DNA of 64,000 nt from Candidatus Altimarinota bacterium. GTDB lineage: Bacteria; Patescibacteriota; Gracilibacteria; UBA4473. Of the stretch, positions 45,913 to 56,692 are shown in pieces. The stretch is from NCBI GenBank assembly GCA_018608565.1, contig JABAZT010000013.1:11112-75111 (forward strand), given 5' to 3'. Position 1 is the first letter of the stretch; each line of letters opens with the position of its first letter. Position numbers and translations under genes: made by a program. Below the pieces are notes generated by a model that ran no database searches, was not told where the DNA came from, and worked only from the letters and a program-made list of their open reading frames with translations.

Positions 45913-47016
45913 ATGACAAATCTCATACGGCTCACAGAGGGACAAAGAGAATCGATAAAAGAAGATTTTCTTTCTATCGCCTCACTCGATAATCCGAGTC
46001 ATCATGAAGACTTGGTGATTCAGTGGATTCATGATTTCTTAGAAACACATGATCTTGGACAGGCTGAAGTCGATAATGAAAAAAACATGCTTCTTCGAAT
46101 AGAGGGAGAAGGGGAGTGGCTCCTCCTCAATGCCCATACAGATGGCGTTGATATTTCAGTTGGAAAAGAACCATGGTTTGATGGAGAATATTTTCGAACA
46201 AATGGGAAAACCATTCTTGGGGCGGATGATCTAGCGGGTGTCATTCCTATTCTTCATACGGCCAAGATTCTCAAAGAGCAGGGGATTAAGCATCGACCGC
46301 TGGAGATTCTTTTTGTAAGTCGAGAGGAAATATCTGGGGAGGGGATCAAGGCTTTTGATAAAACAAAACTGAAATCAAAAGAAGGACTTTTACCAGATTT
46401 TGTCGGACCGGTTGGGTGTGTGGGAATTAAGGCACCATCCAAACATATTTTCTCCATTCAAGTGCACGGAAAACCGGCCCATGTAAAAGAAATTCAAGAA
46501 GGGGTTTCCGCCATTAAGATCATGTCTGAATTTCTTCATACCCTTCCAATTGGGTATATAGGAGAGGATATGACACTCAATGTCGGATTTATAAATGGAG
46601 GAAGAGGATTAAATATCGTTCCGGATTTTGTAGAAGCAAAAGGAGAATTGAGAGGTTTTGATGAAACAGCCTGCCAGACGATCCTGGATATGCTCAATCA
46701 AAATATAAAAACCTGGCAAATAAATCACTCAAACGCAAAACTAGAATTTACTTCAAAAAAAGTAAGGACTGCGTATGGACATGACACATCAGAGCCAATT
46801 TTTGAGAAATTAGAAAAGGTTACTACTGATTTGGGATTAGAATTTAAACCTCAAAAAACACAAGGGCTCTCAGATGCATCAGAACTTACAGAAGCAGGAG
46901 TGATGACACTTTGTATCGGAGTTGGGTATGAGCATCCTCATACGACAAATGAGACGGTTTCTTTACAATCTATGGTAAATCTGACAGAGCAGATATTAAA
47001 CTTTAGTAAGACATAG
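45913..47016 (+). CDS. M20-family metallopeptidase (PepT-like)
   Basis: LLLNAHTDGVD, TNGKTILGADDLAGVIPIL, LFVSREEISGEG, TLCIGVGYEHPHTTNETV. Confidence 0.88.
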   Translation: MTNLIRLTEGQRESIKEDFLSIASLDNPSHHEDLVIQWIHDFLETHDLGQAEVDNEKNMLLRIEGEGEWLLLNAHTDGVDISVGKEPWFDGEYFRTNGKTILGADDLAGVIPILHTAKILKEQGIKHRPLEILFVSREEISGEGIKAFDKTKLKSKEGLLPDFVGPVGCVGIKAPSKHIFSIQVHGKPAHVKEIQEGVSAIKIMSEFLHTLPIGYIGEDMTLNVGFINGGRGLNIVPDFVEAKGELRGFDETACQTILDMLNQNIKTWQINHSNAKLEFTSKKVRTAYGHDTSEPIFEKLEKVTTDLGLEFKPQKTQGLSDASELTEAGVMTLCIGVGYEHPHTTNETVSLQSMVNLTEQILNFSKT

Positions 47017-47217
47017 ATAGTTCGGACTGACAAATCCTGATTGGCATTTTTAAATACTTTCGTGAAGAGGGTTTTATTGATTTTTCTTTATCTTAAATAT
47101 ATTTTTTTTGTAAAAGATAGTTCGTGAGATCAGAATATCGATAACACTTTTAGTTTAAAGTTGAATTAATCAATTGACTGAAGGCGGTTACGATATTTAT
47201 TAAAATTTAATTTTCAA

Positions 47218-47655
47218 ATGAGTGGAATAGATAGAGCAAAACTACCTCCAGTAGATGGATTTCGTGAATCTCTTGATGTAGTAGCTTCCGAATGGCTTGA
47301 TGTAGAGCGATTTCAGGCATCAAATAAGATGATGGAAGAAATGAATTTTGAAAGAGGAGATCCTAGTGCGGCTGAGCTTTGGATAAGTTCATTGAGAGAT
47401 CAAGAATATAATACTCTTAGAATAGAGCTGCATACGCGAATTGGAAATGCTTGTAAGATGGTTTTAAATAGTACATCTAGCGATGAAATGACACGAAATG
47501 CGGTTTTGGATATTTTAGAAACATATAAAGAGAGGCCTACTTTTTGGCAGAGGATAAAGGGTAAAAAAAGAATACCAGCGGACATTAATTCGGCTCCGGA
47601 TGATTTTTTAATGGCGGTAAATATTATCCTAAAAGACCTGTCTGAGTTTTTTTAG
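47218..47655 (+). CDS. Hypothetical protein
   Basis: Intact ORF. Confidence 0.5.
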   Translation: MSGIDRAKLPPVDGFRESLDVVASEWLDVERFQASNKMMEEMNFERGDPSAAELWISSLRDQEYNTLRIELHTRIGNACKMVLNSTSSDEMTRNAVLDILETYKERPTFWQRIKGKKRIPADINSAPDDFLMAVNIILKDLSEFF

Positions 47656-47741
47656 ATAGTCAATATAAAGGAGTGGGGGGAGAGTCAGGTATTTAATTTA
47701 TAGATTAGAAGTATTGTAAGTATCAATAAGTAGTAAAGACT

Positions 47742-48122
47742 ATGAGACAGAGTAATGGAGAAAATGGTTTTCGGACTAAGACAGATAGGGATGGAGATAG
47801 AAATAGTGACGGAGGGAGAAATGGTTTTTATCAAGGAAATGATTATAGAGAGTCTCGATCGTATCAGGAACAAGCAGCTAAGTTGGAGTCTAGAAACATA
47901 AGAAATTCGTTATTAACCATATTGGGTGGTCTTGCGGGAGCAAGTCTTGGTATTACCTCAGTTGCCGTAATACTCAATCAACCAGAGTTATTAGAGTCTT
48001 CTGGGCAAGAAGTAACAGAGTACATTAAGGCTGAAATTAGTCGTGTAATTATTATATTGATAGCTGGAGGGATTGGTTTTGTGGTAGGAAAAAAAGTGGC
48101 GGAAGCTGTGGTTGAAAGATAG
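47742..48122 (+). CDS. Hypothetical membrane protein
   Basis: Two TM-like segments after a polar N-terminus. Confidence 0.5.
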   Translation: MRQSNGENGFRTKTDRDGDRNSDGGRNGFYQGNDYRESRSYQEQAAKLESRNIRNSLLTILGGLAGASLGITSVAVILNQPELLESSGQEVTEYIKAEISRVIIILIAGGIGFVVGKKVAEAVVER

Positions 48123-48137
48123 AGGAGGTAATGAAGA

Positions 48138-49076
48138 TTAGTTTTTTATATGCTTCACTAGCATCTCAATCACCGCTGTATTAAAAGTTTCATACGTACT
48201 TGACCAGTTTGGATGTTGGACTCCTGGACGAGAATTCAATTCTATAAGTTTCCATCCTCGTTGTCCGAGCATAAAATCTGCAGCATATATATTGGGCTCA
48301 AAAGGTTCGAGTTGTGCATGAATTTCAGAGACAAAATCCAATACATCTTTTGGAACTTTATCGATAGGAATAGCGAGGCCAGATCCTCCTTGGCTTACAT
48401 TGGCAAGGAGGCTTCCTGTTTTTGGAGTTCGAACGAATGAATTTATAGGAGTGCCTTCAATAACGGTAACTCGTAAGTCATGATATCCATCTATAATCTC
48501 TGGAATTCCTCCAGAACTGTCGATGAATTCTTGTACGAGCAGATCACTCCAGTCATCGTAGTCTGATTCAACAATATCTTTCCATGGCTTGATAACAATG
48601 CCTCGTCCTTCCGCTTCAAAATTTTTCTTCAATACGATACGTTCTTCTGGTGGAAAATCCCAATCCTGAACTGTTTTTAGATAGGCTTCAAAGGTATGAA
48701 TTGTTTCACTCTTTGGAGAAAACTGTGGTAAGAATTTGAATGTTTTTACTTTATCAAGACACAAGTCATCAAAATCAGCTCGATTGATAATTGGGCAATC
48801 AGTAATGAATGGAATCGTATTTTTATCATCTCGGTTAAAGATGAGATCCGCTTGCACGGTTTCAACTTTTTCAAGCTTATTGTCAGCTCCAAATTTCCAT
48901 CCATGAGAAAATACACCATTTCCCTGATAGCTATTTCCACGAACAATAACACTGTGGATATTGTGTTTTGAGAGTCGATCTATCAGTCCTTGATAAATTT
49001 CAAGATACTCAGATTTATGAAACGGATAGTCCATCTCCCTTGGTTCGGAGAAGTATATAGCAAGTATTTTAGTCAT
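48138..49076 (-). CDS. ATP-grasp domain protein (RimK/glutathione synthetase-like)
   Basis: ERIVLKKNFEAEGRGIVI...LLVQEFIDSSGGIPEIIDGYHDLRVTVI...YAADFMLGQRGWKLIELNSRPG. Confidence 0.82.
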   Translation of the reverse strand: MTKILAIYFSEPREMDYPFHKSEYLEIYQGLIDRLSKHNIHSVIVRGNSYQGNGVFSHGWKFGADNKLEKVETVQADLIFNRDDKNTIPFITDCPIINRADFDDLCLDKVKTFKFLPQFSPKSETIHTFEAYLKTVQDWDFPPEERIVLKKNFEAEGRGIVIKPWKDIVESDYDDWSDLLVQEFIDSSGGIPEIIDGYHDLRVTVIEGTPINSFVRTPKTGSLLANVSQGGSGLAIPIDKVPKDVLDFVSEIHAQLEPFEPNIYAADFMLGQRGWKLIELNSRPGVQHPNWSSTYETFNTAVIEMLVKHIKN

Positions 49077-49086
49077 GGTTTATAGT

Positions 49087-51003
49087 TTATAGATTTTTCA
49101 AAACCTCCTCAATAGCAATAGCTCCAATCTCGGCACTTGCATAGAGTTCCGCTGGTTTTCCTGAGAGTTGATATTCTTTTGGCGAAATATCTACAAATTT
49201 CTCAAGCGTAATACCATTTTCTGCAGCAAAGAGAGCGACTTGGCTGGCAAATCCAGAAAGTCCATTATGATCTTCGACCACCACGACTTTCCCAGTTTTC
49301 TTGAGTGAAGTTTTCAATACATCATCAAACTGTTTGAGACTTGCCGCAATAACAATATCAGCACTGATTCCAGCATTTTCTACGGCCATGATAGATTCAA
49401 TCACCATTGGACCACTGGCTACGATGGTTACATCAGAACCAGATCGATAGAGATCACATTTTCCATATTCATATTGGTAGTCTTTGTCATAGAACAATGA
49501 TCCATCTTCCTTGAGTAACGTAGGGAGTTTGTGTCGTCCCATCCGAACATAAAAATTTCCATATCGACTCGCGGCATATCGGATGATTCGATCACAGTGA
49601 TTTGGATCTGCTGGTTCTATCACATGCGTATTGAACATTCCGAGGAAAGACCCCATATCATCGATTGCCTGATGAGTCGGTCCATCCTCTCCTACAGAGA
49701 GTCCACAGTGAGTAGAAACCATCTTCACATTTGTTCCATTAATATCATTCACTCGTGCCTGATCTTTGGCTCGACTAGACGTAAACGCTCCAAACGTAGA
49801 AGCAAATGGAACAAATCCGTCTAGAGACAGCGCTCCAGAGACCGAAACCATATTCTGCTCACAGATACCGTATTCTATATGTTGTTCTGGGAGTTCTGCT
49901 TTTACAAACTTGGTCATCACTGATCCACCTAGATCAGCCGTCCCCGCTAAAACATTGGGGTTAGCCTGGGCTAAATCCAAAAGGGCATATCCGTAGGCAG
50001 ATCGACAATCAGTGATTGTTTCTGCATCGTATTCTCTGGGAGTTCCTGTATCGATATCATCTTGCACGGTTAGGTTATCCTCAAACACATTGGCTGGTGG
50101 TTGGAAATTTCTATTTTTTCTAAAAGCATCAAGTGCCGTATCTTCTTCTTTACTAAGTGTTAATTCTGGTAATGCGAGTTGTGCATCAATTACATCTGGT
50201 TTTGGAGCTTTTCCATGCCAAGCAGGATTATCAGCCGCACCATCAGGTTCCATGAGTGGAACTCCTTTTCCCATGATCGTCTGTCCAACGATCATAACTG
50301 GTTTATCAGACTCCATCGCTTCACTAATCGCGCTCCAGATCGCCTCAAAATCATGACCATCAATATCGATCACATGCCATCCATGTGCCAGAAACATGGC
50401 TGAAACATCTATGGGTAAAGTATTTTCTAGGCTGTCGGTGAGTTGGACTCGATTGTAATCACAAAACATGATCAAGTTATCCAGTTTTTGCTTCGCAGCG
50501 AAGAGTGCCATCTCGTGCACTTGTCCTTCTTGGGCTTCTCCATCTCCCAGAACTCCAAAAACTTTCTTGGCATTCCCTTCAGACTTGAGTTTTTCCCCGT
50601 AGGCAAATCCGGCAGTTGCACTGGTTCCAACTCCAAGCGGTCCAGTTCCAAAATAAATACCAGGAATATGTCGTGTCACATGACCTTCGTAGACAGATCC
50701 GATCTGACGAAATTCATTGCAGACAGTTTCCTTATCTATAACTCCACATTCAGCTAGAACAGAGTAAACACCAGGAGAGATATGTCCGTTTGAGACGACG
50801 ATCTTTTCTTCAGTTTGAGTCAATCGAAAAGCATATACCGTTGCTAGAAAATCCAGAGAAGAGAGACTTCCTCCGGGATGACCTGATTGCGAAGTTTTGA
50901 GCATTTCCAAGATTGAGCGAGCACAGCTTTTACGAAATGTAGAGAGAAAATCCACTCGATCTGATCCGAGAGGTTGTCCAAGTGTAGGGAGAGAAAAATC
51001 CAT
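49087..51003 (-). CDS. tkt: Transketolase
   Basis: TSQSGHPGGSLSSLDFLATVY, LGDGEAQEGQVHEMALFAAKQKLDNLIMFCDYN, GICEQNMVSVSGALSLDGFVPFASTFGAF. Confidence 0.95.
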   Translation of the reverse strand: MDFSLPTLGQPLGSDRVDFLSTFRKSCARSILEMLKTSQSGHPGGSLSSLDFLATVYAFRLTQTEEKIVVSNGHISPGVYSVLAECGVIDKETVCNEFRQIGSVYEGHVTRHIPGIYFGTGPLGVGTSATAGFAYGEKLKSEGNAKKVFGVLGDGEAQEGQVHEMALFAAKQKLDNLIMFCDYNRVQLTDSLENTLPIDVSAMFLAHGWHVIDIDGHDFEAIWSAISEAMESDKPVMIVGQTIMGKGVPLMEPDGAADNPAWHGKAPKPDVIDAQLALPELTLSKEEDTALDAFRKNRNFQPPANVFEDNLTVQDDIDTGTPREYDAETITDCRSAYGYALLDLAQANPNVLAGTADLGGSVMTKFVKAELPEQHIEYGICEQNMVSVSGALSLDGFVPFASTFGAFTSSRAKDQARVNDINGTNVKMVSTHCGLSVGEDGPTHQAIDDMGSFLGMFNTHVIEPADPNHCDRIIRYAASRYGNFYVRMGRHKLPTLLKEDGSLFYDKDYQYEYGKCDLYRSGSDVTIVASGPMVIESIMAVENAGISADIVIAASLKQFDDVLKTSLKKTGKVVVVEDHNGLSGFASQVALFAAENGITLEKFVDISPKEYQLSGKPAELYASAEIGAIAIEEVLKNL

Positions 51004-51095
51004 AGAGAAAAAGGCTTAATTTACTCTATTGTAAAAAGGAATCATAGAGAGACAACTGTTTCGGTAGGAAAAGCTACTTCTATGATGCTAAAAAA

Positions 51096-52184
51096 TTAAG
51101 CAGTTGTATAAGATGTTCTACTAAGTCTTTCTGCTTCAAGGGCAGGTAGGTTCATAATAAAAGTCAGATCATTATCTGGTTGATCCGTGAAAAATAGAGG
51201 TTTCAACGTGTTTGTGATTACTGATCTAGAACGAGGAATATTTTTTCCAGAGATCAATATTTGGCCACTTACCAGAATAGCGTTAGGAGGAATTTTCACA
51301 TCAGTGCATTGGGCAATCTCATCTGCCGTAGCTAGTTTTGCAATGAGCGGTTGCAATGATGTATTTCCATCAGGTTCTGTTTGTACATAATACTCAAAGA
51401 AATACCCATTTTCATGCATAACAGTCTCTAGGTAGCCAATAACTTCGTTAGGATTTCTAGGAAGTGGAATATGTGTTGGGATATCATCTTGATTGGCGAG
51501 TTTGTCTGTATAAAAATCCCATAGACCAAGTCTTATGTCTTCAGGCGTTTGTCGTAAATCCTGTGTCTTTTGGAGTAGGACGAGCATTTCAAAATGTGAA
51601 AATATCTGTGATGCAGAAGAAGAAAGACCTTCGATGTTTGTTGTTACGATTCTATCAAAGTTAGCATCAACTTGTGCATGGGGCGGAGTTTGGTTTGTGG
51701 GGGGTATCTCTTTAGTGTGGCCTCCCATGGTTGCGATTACAAGTCCAGCGAATAACGTTGTCCCAGTAGCAATTTCTCCAGCGGCATTATCAGTTTCAGT
51801 AATTTCTGTAGAGGGAGCACTAGTGGTGTTTTCTTGAGCCGATTTTGAAATAAATGGCTCTTTATTAAATCCTGATAAAAAGCTCTGGTGGTGATGGTGA
51901 TATACTGAGTATGGATCTCCCTGTTCTACAGTATAGTTAATCCCAAAGATGTAGGCGGTAAGTTCTTCGGACGGTGTTTCAGATCCCATTATAAGCTCAG
52001 GAGAAAGAGGATTGTTTTCTCGTCCCGCATTAAAAGCATTAGTAAGTTTTGGATCTACTTCTAAGATTGCTTCAGGGTTGTCAGTGTTTTGACATCCCAA
52101 TAAATACGCATCTATTTCTGGATAATCAGATTTAATTATCAGTTCAATTCTATCTCCAAGTTTTCTGTATTTTTCATTAACCAT
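51096..52184 (-). CDS. Hypothetical protein with duplicated N-terminal motif
   Basis: Intact ORF; DAYLLGCQN...FNAGREN / TAYIFGINY...SGFNKE. Confidence 0.55.
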   Translation of the reverse strand: MVNEKYRKLGDRIELIIKSDYPEIDAYLLGCQNTDNPEAILEVDPKLTNAFNAGRENNPLSPELIMGSETPSEELTAYIFGINYTVEQGDPYSVYHHHHQSFLSGFNKEPFISKSAQENTTSAPSTEITETDNAAGEIATGTTLFAGLVIATMGGHTKEIPPTNQTPPHAQVDANFDRIVTTNIEGLSSSASQIFSHFEMLVLLQKTQDLRQTPEDIRLGLWDFYTDKLANQDDIPTHIPLPRNPNEVIGYLETVMHENGYFFEYYVQTEPDGNTSLQPLIAKLATADEIAQCTDVKIPPNAILVSGQILISGKNIPRSRSVITNTLKPLFFTDQPDNDLTFIMNLPALEAERLSRTSYTTA

Positions 52185-52276
52185 GCAGATAAATTAAATT
52201 AAAAAACAAAAAAGTCAACTAAATAATTGAGTCTGAAACACTAGTGTATTAAGCACTGATTGTTCTCAATTATAGC

Positions 52277-53749
52277 ATGAATCGTTCAATAACGGAAATT
52301 TTGGAACTACTGGAGGAATTAAAAAACTCACAAAAGATAAGAATAGATACAAATTCTCTCTCAGAAGAAAAGATCGATAGTTATCTCCTCTACGGTCCTG
52401 CAACGGCTCAGGCACTCAATGCAGGCGAGATTGATATCCTCGAACGTGGAGAGCGAATACGAGTAAAAGAGGGGATGCTCATAGTCAAGGAAGCCTGTGC
52501 ACTCGCAAATCAAGAGTTGAGAAAAGGAGATACAGGGAAATTGGAACTTGTGGCCGAGTGTGCAAAAGAGGTAAGAAAAAATATACCAGAGTTACTGGAT
52601 CATTTTCCACTGGGAGTATTTCATACCGGATCAGGAACAGCCACTAATATGAATGCCAATGAAGTCATATCCAACTATGCACATATAAAACAGGGAGGAA
52701 GTTTGGCTGATGATCAATCTCTACGGTATCAAGCCGCGCATCCCAACGACATCGTTAACGCGTCTCAGTCCTCAAATGATACCTATCCAACAGCAATGCG
52801 AATCGCCGCTGTGTTGGAGCTATCACGCATAACTCTGCCTGGGCTACATACGCTTCGGGCTTCACTCGAACAAAAAGCAAAACAATGGGAAGACGAGCAA
52901 GTCATACTTCCTGGACGAACCCACGGAATGGATGCTATGCCGATCGGGGCGTGGCAATGGCTCGGAGGATTTGTAGGGAGAGTGGGGGAACAGATTGAAA
53001 ATCTAGAAACAAGTCTAAAAGCAATGTTGGAACTCCCAATAGGAGGAACCGCGGTCGGAACTGGGATCAACTGTCCTGATGGGTTTGATGACTCGGTTGT
53101 GAAATATGTGAATAAAATTACAGAATTAGAATTTAAATCATCGAATAATAAATTTGTTCAAATAGCAGCACACGATAGCTTTGTCTCTGTGCATGGAGTA
53201 TTGAATACCATTGGGACTATTCTTCTAAATCTCTCCAATGACCTACGAGACTACAGCGCAGGGCCACGAACTGGGATTTCGGAGATGCAACTCCGAGCCC
53301 TTGCACCAGGGTCTTCAATCATGCCGGGCAAGGTAAACCCAATCCTACCAGAAATGGCACGACAAGTCGCTTGCTCGGTCGCTGGAAATCATACCACTAT
53401 TACAATGGCAAACGCGAGTTGTGGGCACACGCAGTTGGGCGTCGGGAATCCAATTATCATTGATGATTTTTTGAGTTCTGCCACGGCAATAGGGGAGATA
53501 GCTACGGCTTTTGCCAATAACTGTATCAAGGACTTGGAAATCAATATCAAAAACGTAGAAGCTCATCTCGGACTTTCTCCATCGCTTGCGACCGTGCTCA
53601 ACGAAAAACTTGGATATGATCAGGTTGCTGCAGGGGTAAAACTCTCTATTGCCAAGGATATGCCTCTCAAGCAAGTGTTTTGTGAGGAGTTATCTCTGAT
53701 CACATCAGAAGATTACGATCAAATCGTAGATCCGAGGAAGATGGTCTAG
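52277..53749 (+). CDS. fumC: Class II fumarase/aspartase family (probable fumarate hydratase)
   Basis: HTGSGTATNMNANEVISNYA, SSNDTYPTAMRIAAV, LPGRTHGMDAMP, PGSSIMPGKVNPI. Confidence 0.9.
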   Translation: MNRSITEILELLEELKNSQKIRIDTNSLSEEKIDSYLLYGPATAQALNAGEIDILERGERIRVKEGMLIVKEACALANQELRKGDTGKLELVAECAKEVRKNIPELLDHFPLGVFHTGSGTATNMNANEVISNYAHIKQGGSLADDQSLRYQAAHPNDIVNASQSSNDTYPTAMRIAAVLELSRITLPGLHTLRASLEQKAKQWEDEQVILPGRTHGMDAMPIGAWQWLGGFVGRVGEQIENLETSLKAMLELPIGGTAVGTGINCPDGFDDSVVKYVNKITELEFKSSNNKFVQIAAHDSFVSVHGVLNTIGTILLNLSNDLRDYSAGPRTGISEMQLRALAPGSSIMPGKVNPILPEMARQVACSVAGNHTTITMANASCGHTQLGVGNPIIIDDFLSSATAIGEIATAFANNCIKDLEINIKNVEAHLGLSPSLATVLNEKLGYDQVAAGVKLSIAKDMPLKQVFCEELSLITSEDYDQIVDPRKMV

Positions 53750-53752
53750 GAA

Positions 53753-55447
53753 TTATAAATTCGAGGAAATAAGTGTAAAAAAACGTCCTGGGAAGTTTTT
53801 GTCATAATATTCTTTAAATGCTTTTGCTGCATTGGGATCAAGCAGTACATGAAGTTCTGATATGATTTCAGAATCTAGAGGCGCCAGTCTCCAAGCTCTG
53901 GCAAGATTTAATGACTTTGTTGTTTTAGAAGAGCTTTGTTGTGCTAGATAATGATAATAAAGAGGAGAAGGAGATCCTGGTTCTTTATTATGACTGGAGT
54001 GAGAAGGCATGGGGATAAGTTCATCTCCCCATGTATCGATGAAGTTTTTACATAAAGGCAGTAACTCTGATTTTTTTTCTAGACCGGTTCTGAAATATGC
54101 TTTCGCTTTTTCAGTATCCCCTTGAAGTGAAAAAATATTCCCCATAATAATACAGTGGTATGCAGAACGTTCATTGACAGGTATCTGGGTAAATTCTACC
54201 GCAAGGTGATCCGCTTGAGATTTTGTTTCTAGAGAGGGAGCGTTGGTTTGTGCTACAATATTTGAGAGAAGTGTTTCAGATTGAGATAGGTGTTTACGAG
54301 ACTTTCCTTCAGAGGATTTTTCATCAGCCTTAGAAATAATATTAAGAATGACATCTGGATTGATGTATAGTTCTTTATATCGATTTTGAATGTTCCTTAT
54401 GGTCTTGTCTTCGGGATGAGTGAAGGACGCCAAAATGAGTTTTGATTCAAGTAATTTTAGTAGTGTATGGGCTTTGTTATAATGGTCTGGGGTCTGGTAG
54501 AGGGGGGTGAGTCGATCAAAAATAGATTCTCCTTGTTCTAGAATTGACGTATCATTTAGGTCAAATATTTCTTGTTCTAGCTTTATTAGTTCTATTTCAG
54601 GGAGTGATTGAAGTTCGGTAGGAATAGTATTTATAGCCTTAATTTTTTCTTCTAGTGTAAGGTATTCATTGGTTTGTATGAAGGAGAAGAGAGCGTCTGT
54701 TAGTATTTCTGGGTGTGCGGATTGGAGTGCATAGTTTAAGGCAAGGTTAAGATCTTGGTGGCTACTTATATCAACGAGTAATTCTTTAAATTCAGCTCGA
54801 TATTTTTCTTTAGAATGAGGAACAGAAGAAAGTTCGCCTCTTTCTTGAATTTTATCGGCGTAAGTATCTACCGAGCTAACTCTAAAACCGGAAGTAGAAG
54901 TATTCCACTCAAGAAGAATCGAAAATGTATTGGCATTATCTAGGTAGGATTTCATTGCTGTGTTGAGTTCTGGGGGGAGGGGAAATGTTCCATTGAGGAG
55001 GAGGTGTTTGGGCATACGCGTGATATCGAGTAGGATATTATATCGGTATAGAATTTCTGCCGCGATGATTGAGCGTGTATCACAATCAGAATGACCTTCA
55101 GTAGCCATTTCATGTAGGTTTAGAGTTCCAGATTCTTGGAATGGGAGTGTGTCTACAAATTGCTTTCCTAAAAACTCACAAACTTTCACGGTATCCGTAA
55201 AATTTTCTGGTCCAGGCGTTAGATTCTCGGTTACTACAAAATGATCTACTTGAGATTGAAAGCTAGATTTCATTTTTTCAATATCAAAACGTCGAGGATC
55301 CTTAGTTGCCGTAAGGGTTCTGATTAAATCTTGATAAGTAGTCGCGGTTTCTTCTAGAGGTCTTTTGTTATTTTTATCAGAGCTGGAAGGAAGAAATCCA
55401 AGGGCAACGATAGTTCCAACAGTAGCTAGTCGATTTCGAATCCTCAT
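53753..55447 (-). CDS. Secreted hypothetical with transglutaminase-like Cys motif and TPR-like C-terminus
   Basis: GHSDCDTRSIIAAEILYRYNILLDITRMPKHLLL; helical repeats. Confidence 0.55.
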   Translation of the reverse strand: MRIRNRLATVGTIVALGFLPSSSDKNNKRPLEETATTYQDLIRTLTATKDPRRFDIEKMKSSFQSQVDHFVVTENLTPGPENFTDTVKVCEFLGKQFVDTLPFQESGTLNLHEMATEGHSDCDTRSIIAAEILYRYNILLDITRMPKHLLLNGTFPLPPELNTAMKSYLDNANTFSILLEWNTSTSGFRVSSVDTYADKIQERGELSSVPHSKEKYRAEFKELLVDISSHQDLNLALNYALQSAHPEILTDALFSFIQTNEYLTLEEKIKAINTIPTELQSLPEIELIKLEQEIFDLNDTSILEQGESIFDRLTPLYQTPDHYNKAHTLLKLLESKLILASFTHPEDKTIRNIQNRYKELYINPDVILNIISKADEKSSEGKSRKHLSQSETLLSNIVAQTNAPSLETKSQADHLAVEFTQIPVNERSAYHCIIMGNIFSLQGDTEKAKAYFRTGLEKKSELLPLCKNFIDTWGDELIPMPSHSSHNKEPGSPSPLYYHYLAQQSSSKTTKSLNLARAWRLAPLDSEIISELHVLLDPNAAKAFKEYYDKNFPGRFFTLISSNL

Positions 55448-55498
55448 TAATAGTCTTATACACTAAGGCGATAAATTATCAATAAGAGTGAATTGTTC

Positions 55499-56599
55499 TT
55501 ATATCTTTTTCAATACTTCATTACAAAATTGAATCACCTTCTTTCGATCTAGTTTTTGGGCGAGTTTCTTTATAGTTCTTAGTTCTGATTTTTTTGATTT
55601 GTAGTCAGTGATGGTTTTGCAGTCAGCGATCTTGTCGAGATAGTATTTGAGTTCATATTGATCTGCTGATTTGAGGCCAGAGACAGAGTTTATCTTTCGG
55701 AAGTTCTTACGAGCTCGGCTAAATTGATCCTTTTTGAGAAAGGAGATAGCTTGGTCGTGAATAATTTTTTTGATCAACTTTTTGTTTTCTGATGCATGAG
55801 CATATTTCAGCGCTTTCCCAAAATTATCCTTTTCCAGTTGTTCAATAGAGCAGTTGTGGTAGGCGACGCGGAGATTGTGTTCGACGAGTTTTCTTTCCTT
55901 TGAGAGTTGGTAGGCGAGTTCTGCCGCCTTGAGTCTGGTCATGGAGGAGAGCTGATGTTGTCGCTCAGATTGATCTGAGATATCGAGAAGATTGATAGGG
56001 ATTATTTCCTCTATATTAGTGATGCGTTTGTATTTTGGGTGAAGCGTCCATTCTCCAGCCGTTGTCTCCAAATCCTCGCCATTAGAGTGGAGGCAGACAT
56101 GCCCTTCGGGGACTTTGAGTTGGAGATCCGTGATGGAGTGTCTGAGGCTGTAGAGATAGATATAGAGGGTAGTGATTTGATTACAATCTCCAGTCAGTGT
56201 TTCCTTCGATGGATCTCTCAGAAGATGCTGAAAACTACTTCCAGCTTTGTATTTGAGGTTTCGAGAGGGGTGGAGGTATTGTCGAATCAAGTCGAGATAT
56301 TTTTCTGGTTCCAGTCGTTGGTTCTCTTCAAGTTCATGGGTTTCATAAAATTGAACAAATCCAAGGAAATCTTCAGTCAATAGCTTCGCATTACTATAGA
56401 GCTTAGCTCTGTGTCTTTTTTTTAGATTCTTATAGCCTTTGAATTTCCATTCGAGTAATAAATTTGTTCGAACTAAGTCTTCCTCCATAAGAGATAAAAG
56501 TTCTTTTTGTATTTTTAGATGAGAAGATTTAGTAGAAATTTTATGGAAAAATTTATACACTCTTTTTTCAAAAGGATCGGTGAAACGGGAAAACAACAT
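55499..56599 (-). CDS. Hypothetical protein with transglutaminase-like motif
   Basis: GDCNQITTLYIYLYSLRHS...EGHVCLHSNGEDLETTAG. Confidence 0.6.
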   Translation of the reverse strand: MLFSRFTDPFEKRVYKFFHKISTKSSHLKIQKELLSLMEEDLVRTNLLLEWKFKGYKNLKKRHRAKLYSNAKLLTEDFLGFVQFYETHELEENQRLEPEKYLDLIRQYLHPSRNLKYKAGSSFQHLLRDPSKETLTGDCNQITTLYIYLYSLRHSITDLQLKVPEGHVCLHSNGEDLETTAGEWTLHPKYKRITNIEEIIPINLLDISDQSERQHQLSSMTRLKAAELAYQLSKERKLVEHNLRVAYHNCSIEQLEKDNFGKALKYAHASENKKLIKKIIHDQAISFLKKDQFSRARKNFRKINSVSGLKSADQYELKYYLDKIADCKTITDYKSKKSELRTIKKLAQKLDRKKVIQFCNEVLKKI

Positions 56600-56692
56600 A
56601 TCAGAATATAGTATACCATATTTAGATATTCTTGGTATATCCTCTTAAAAATACAGAGAATAAAAATTAATTAAGCTTCTATCTAAGGTGTT

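Noticed and set aside
52238-52247. ACACTAGTGT palindrome upstream of fumC
   Set aside because: Only 10 bp; too short to separate from chance without comparative data
56603-56635. TATACCA/TGGTATA inverted repeat upstream of the 56599 gene
   Set aside because: Short AT-rich arms, likely chance or part of promoter sequence
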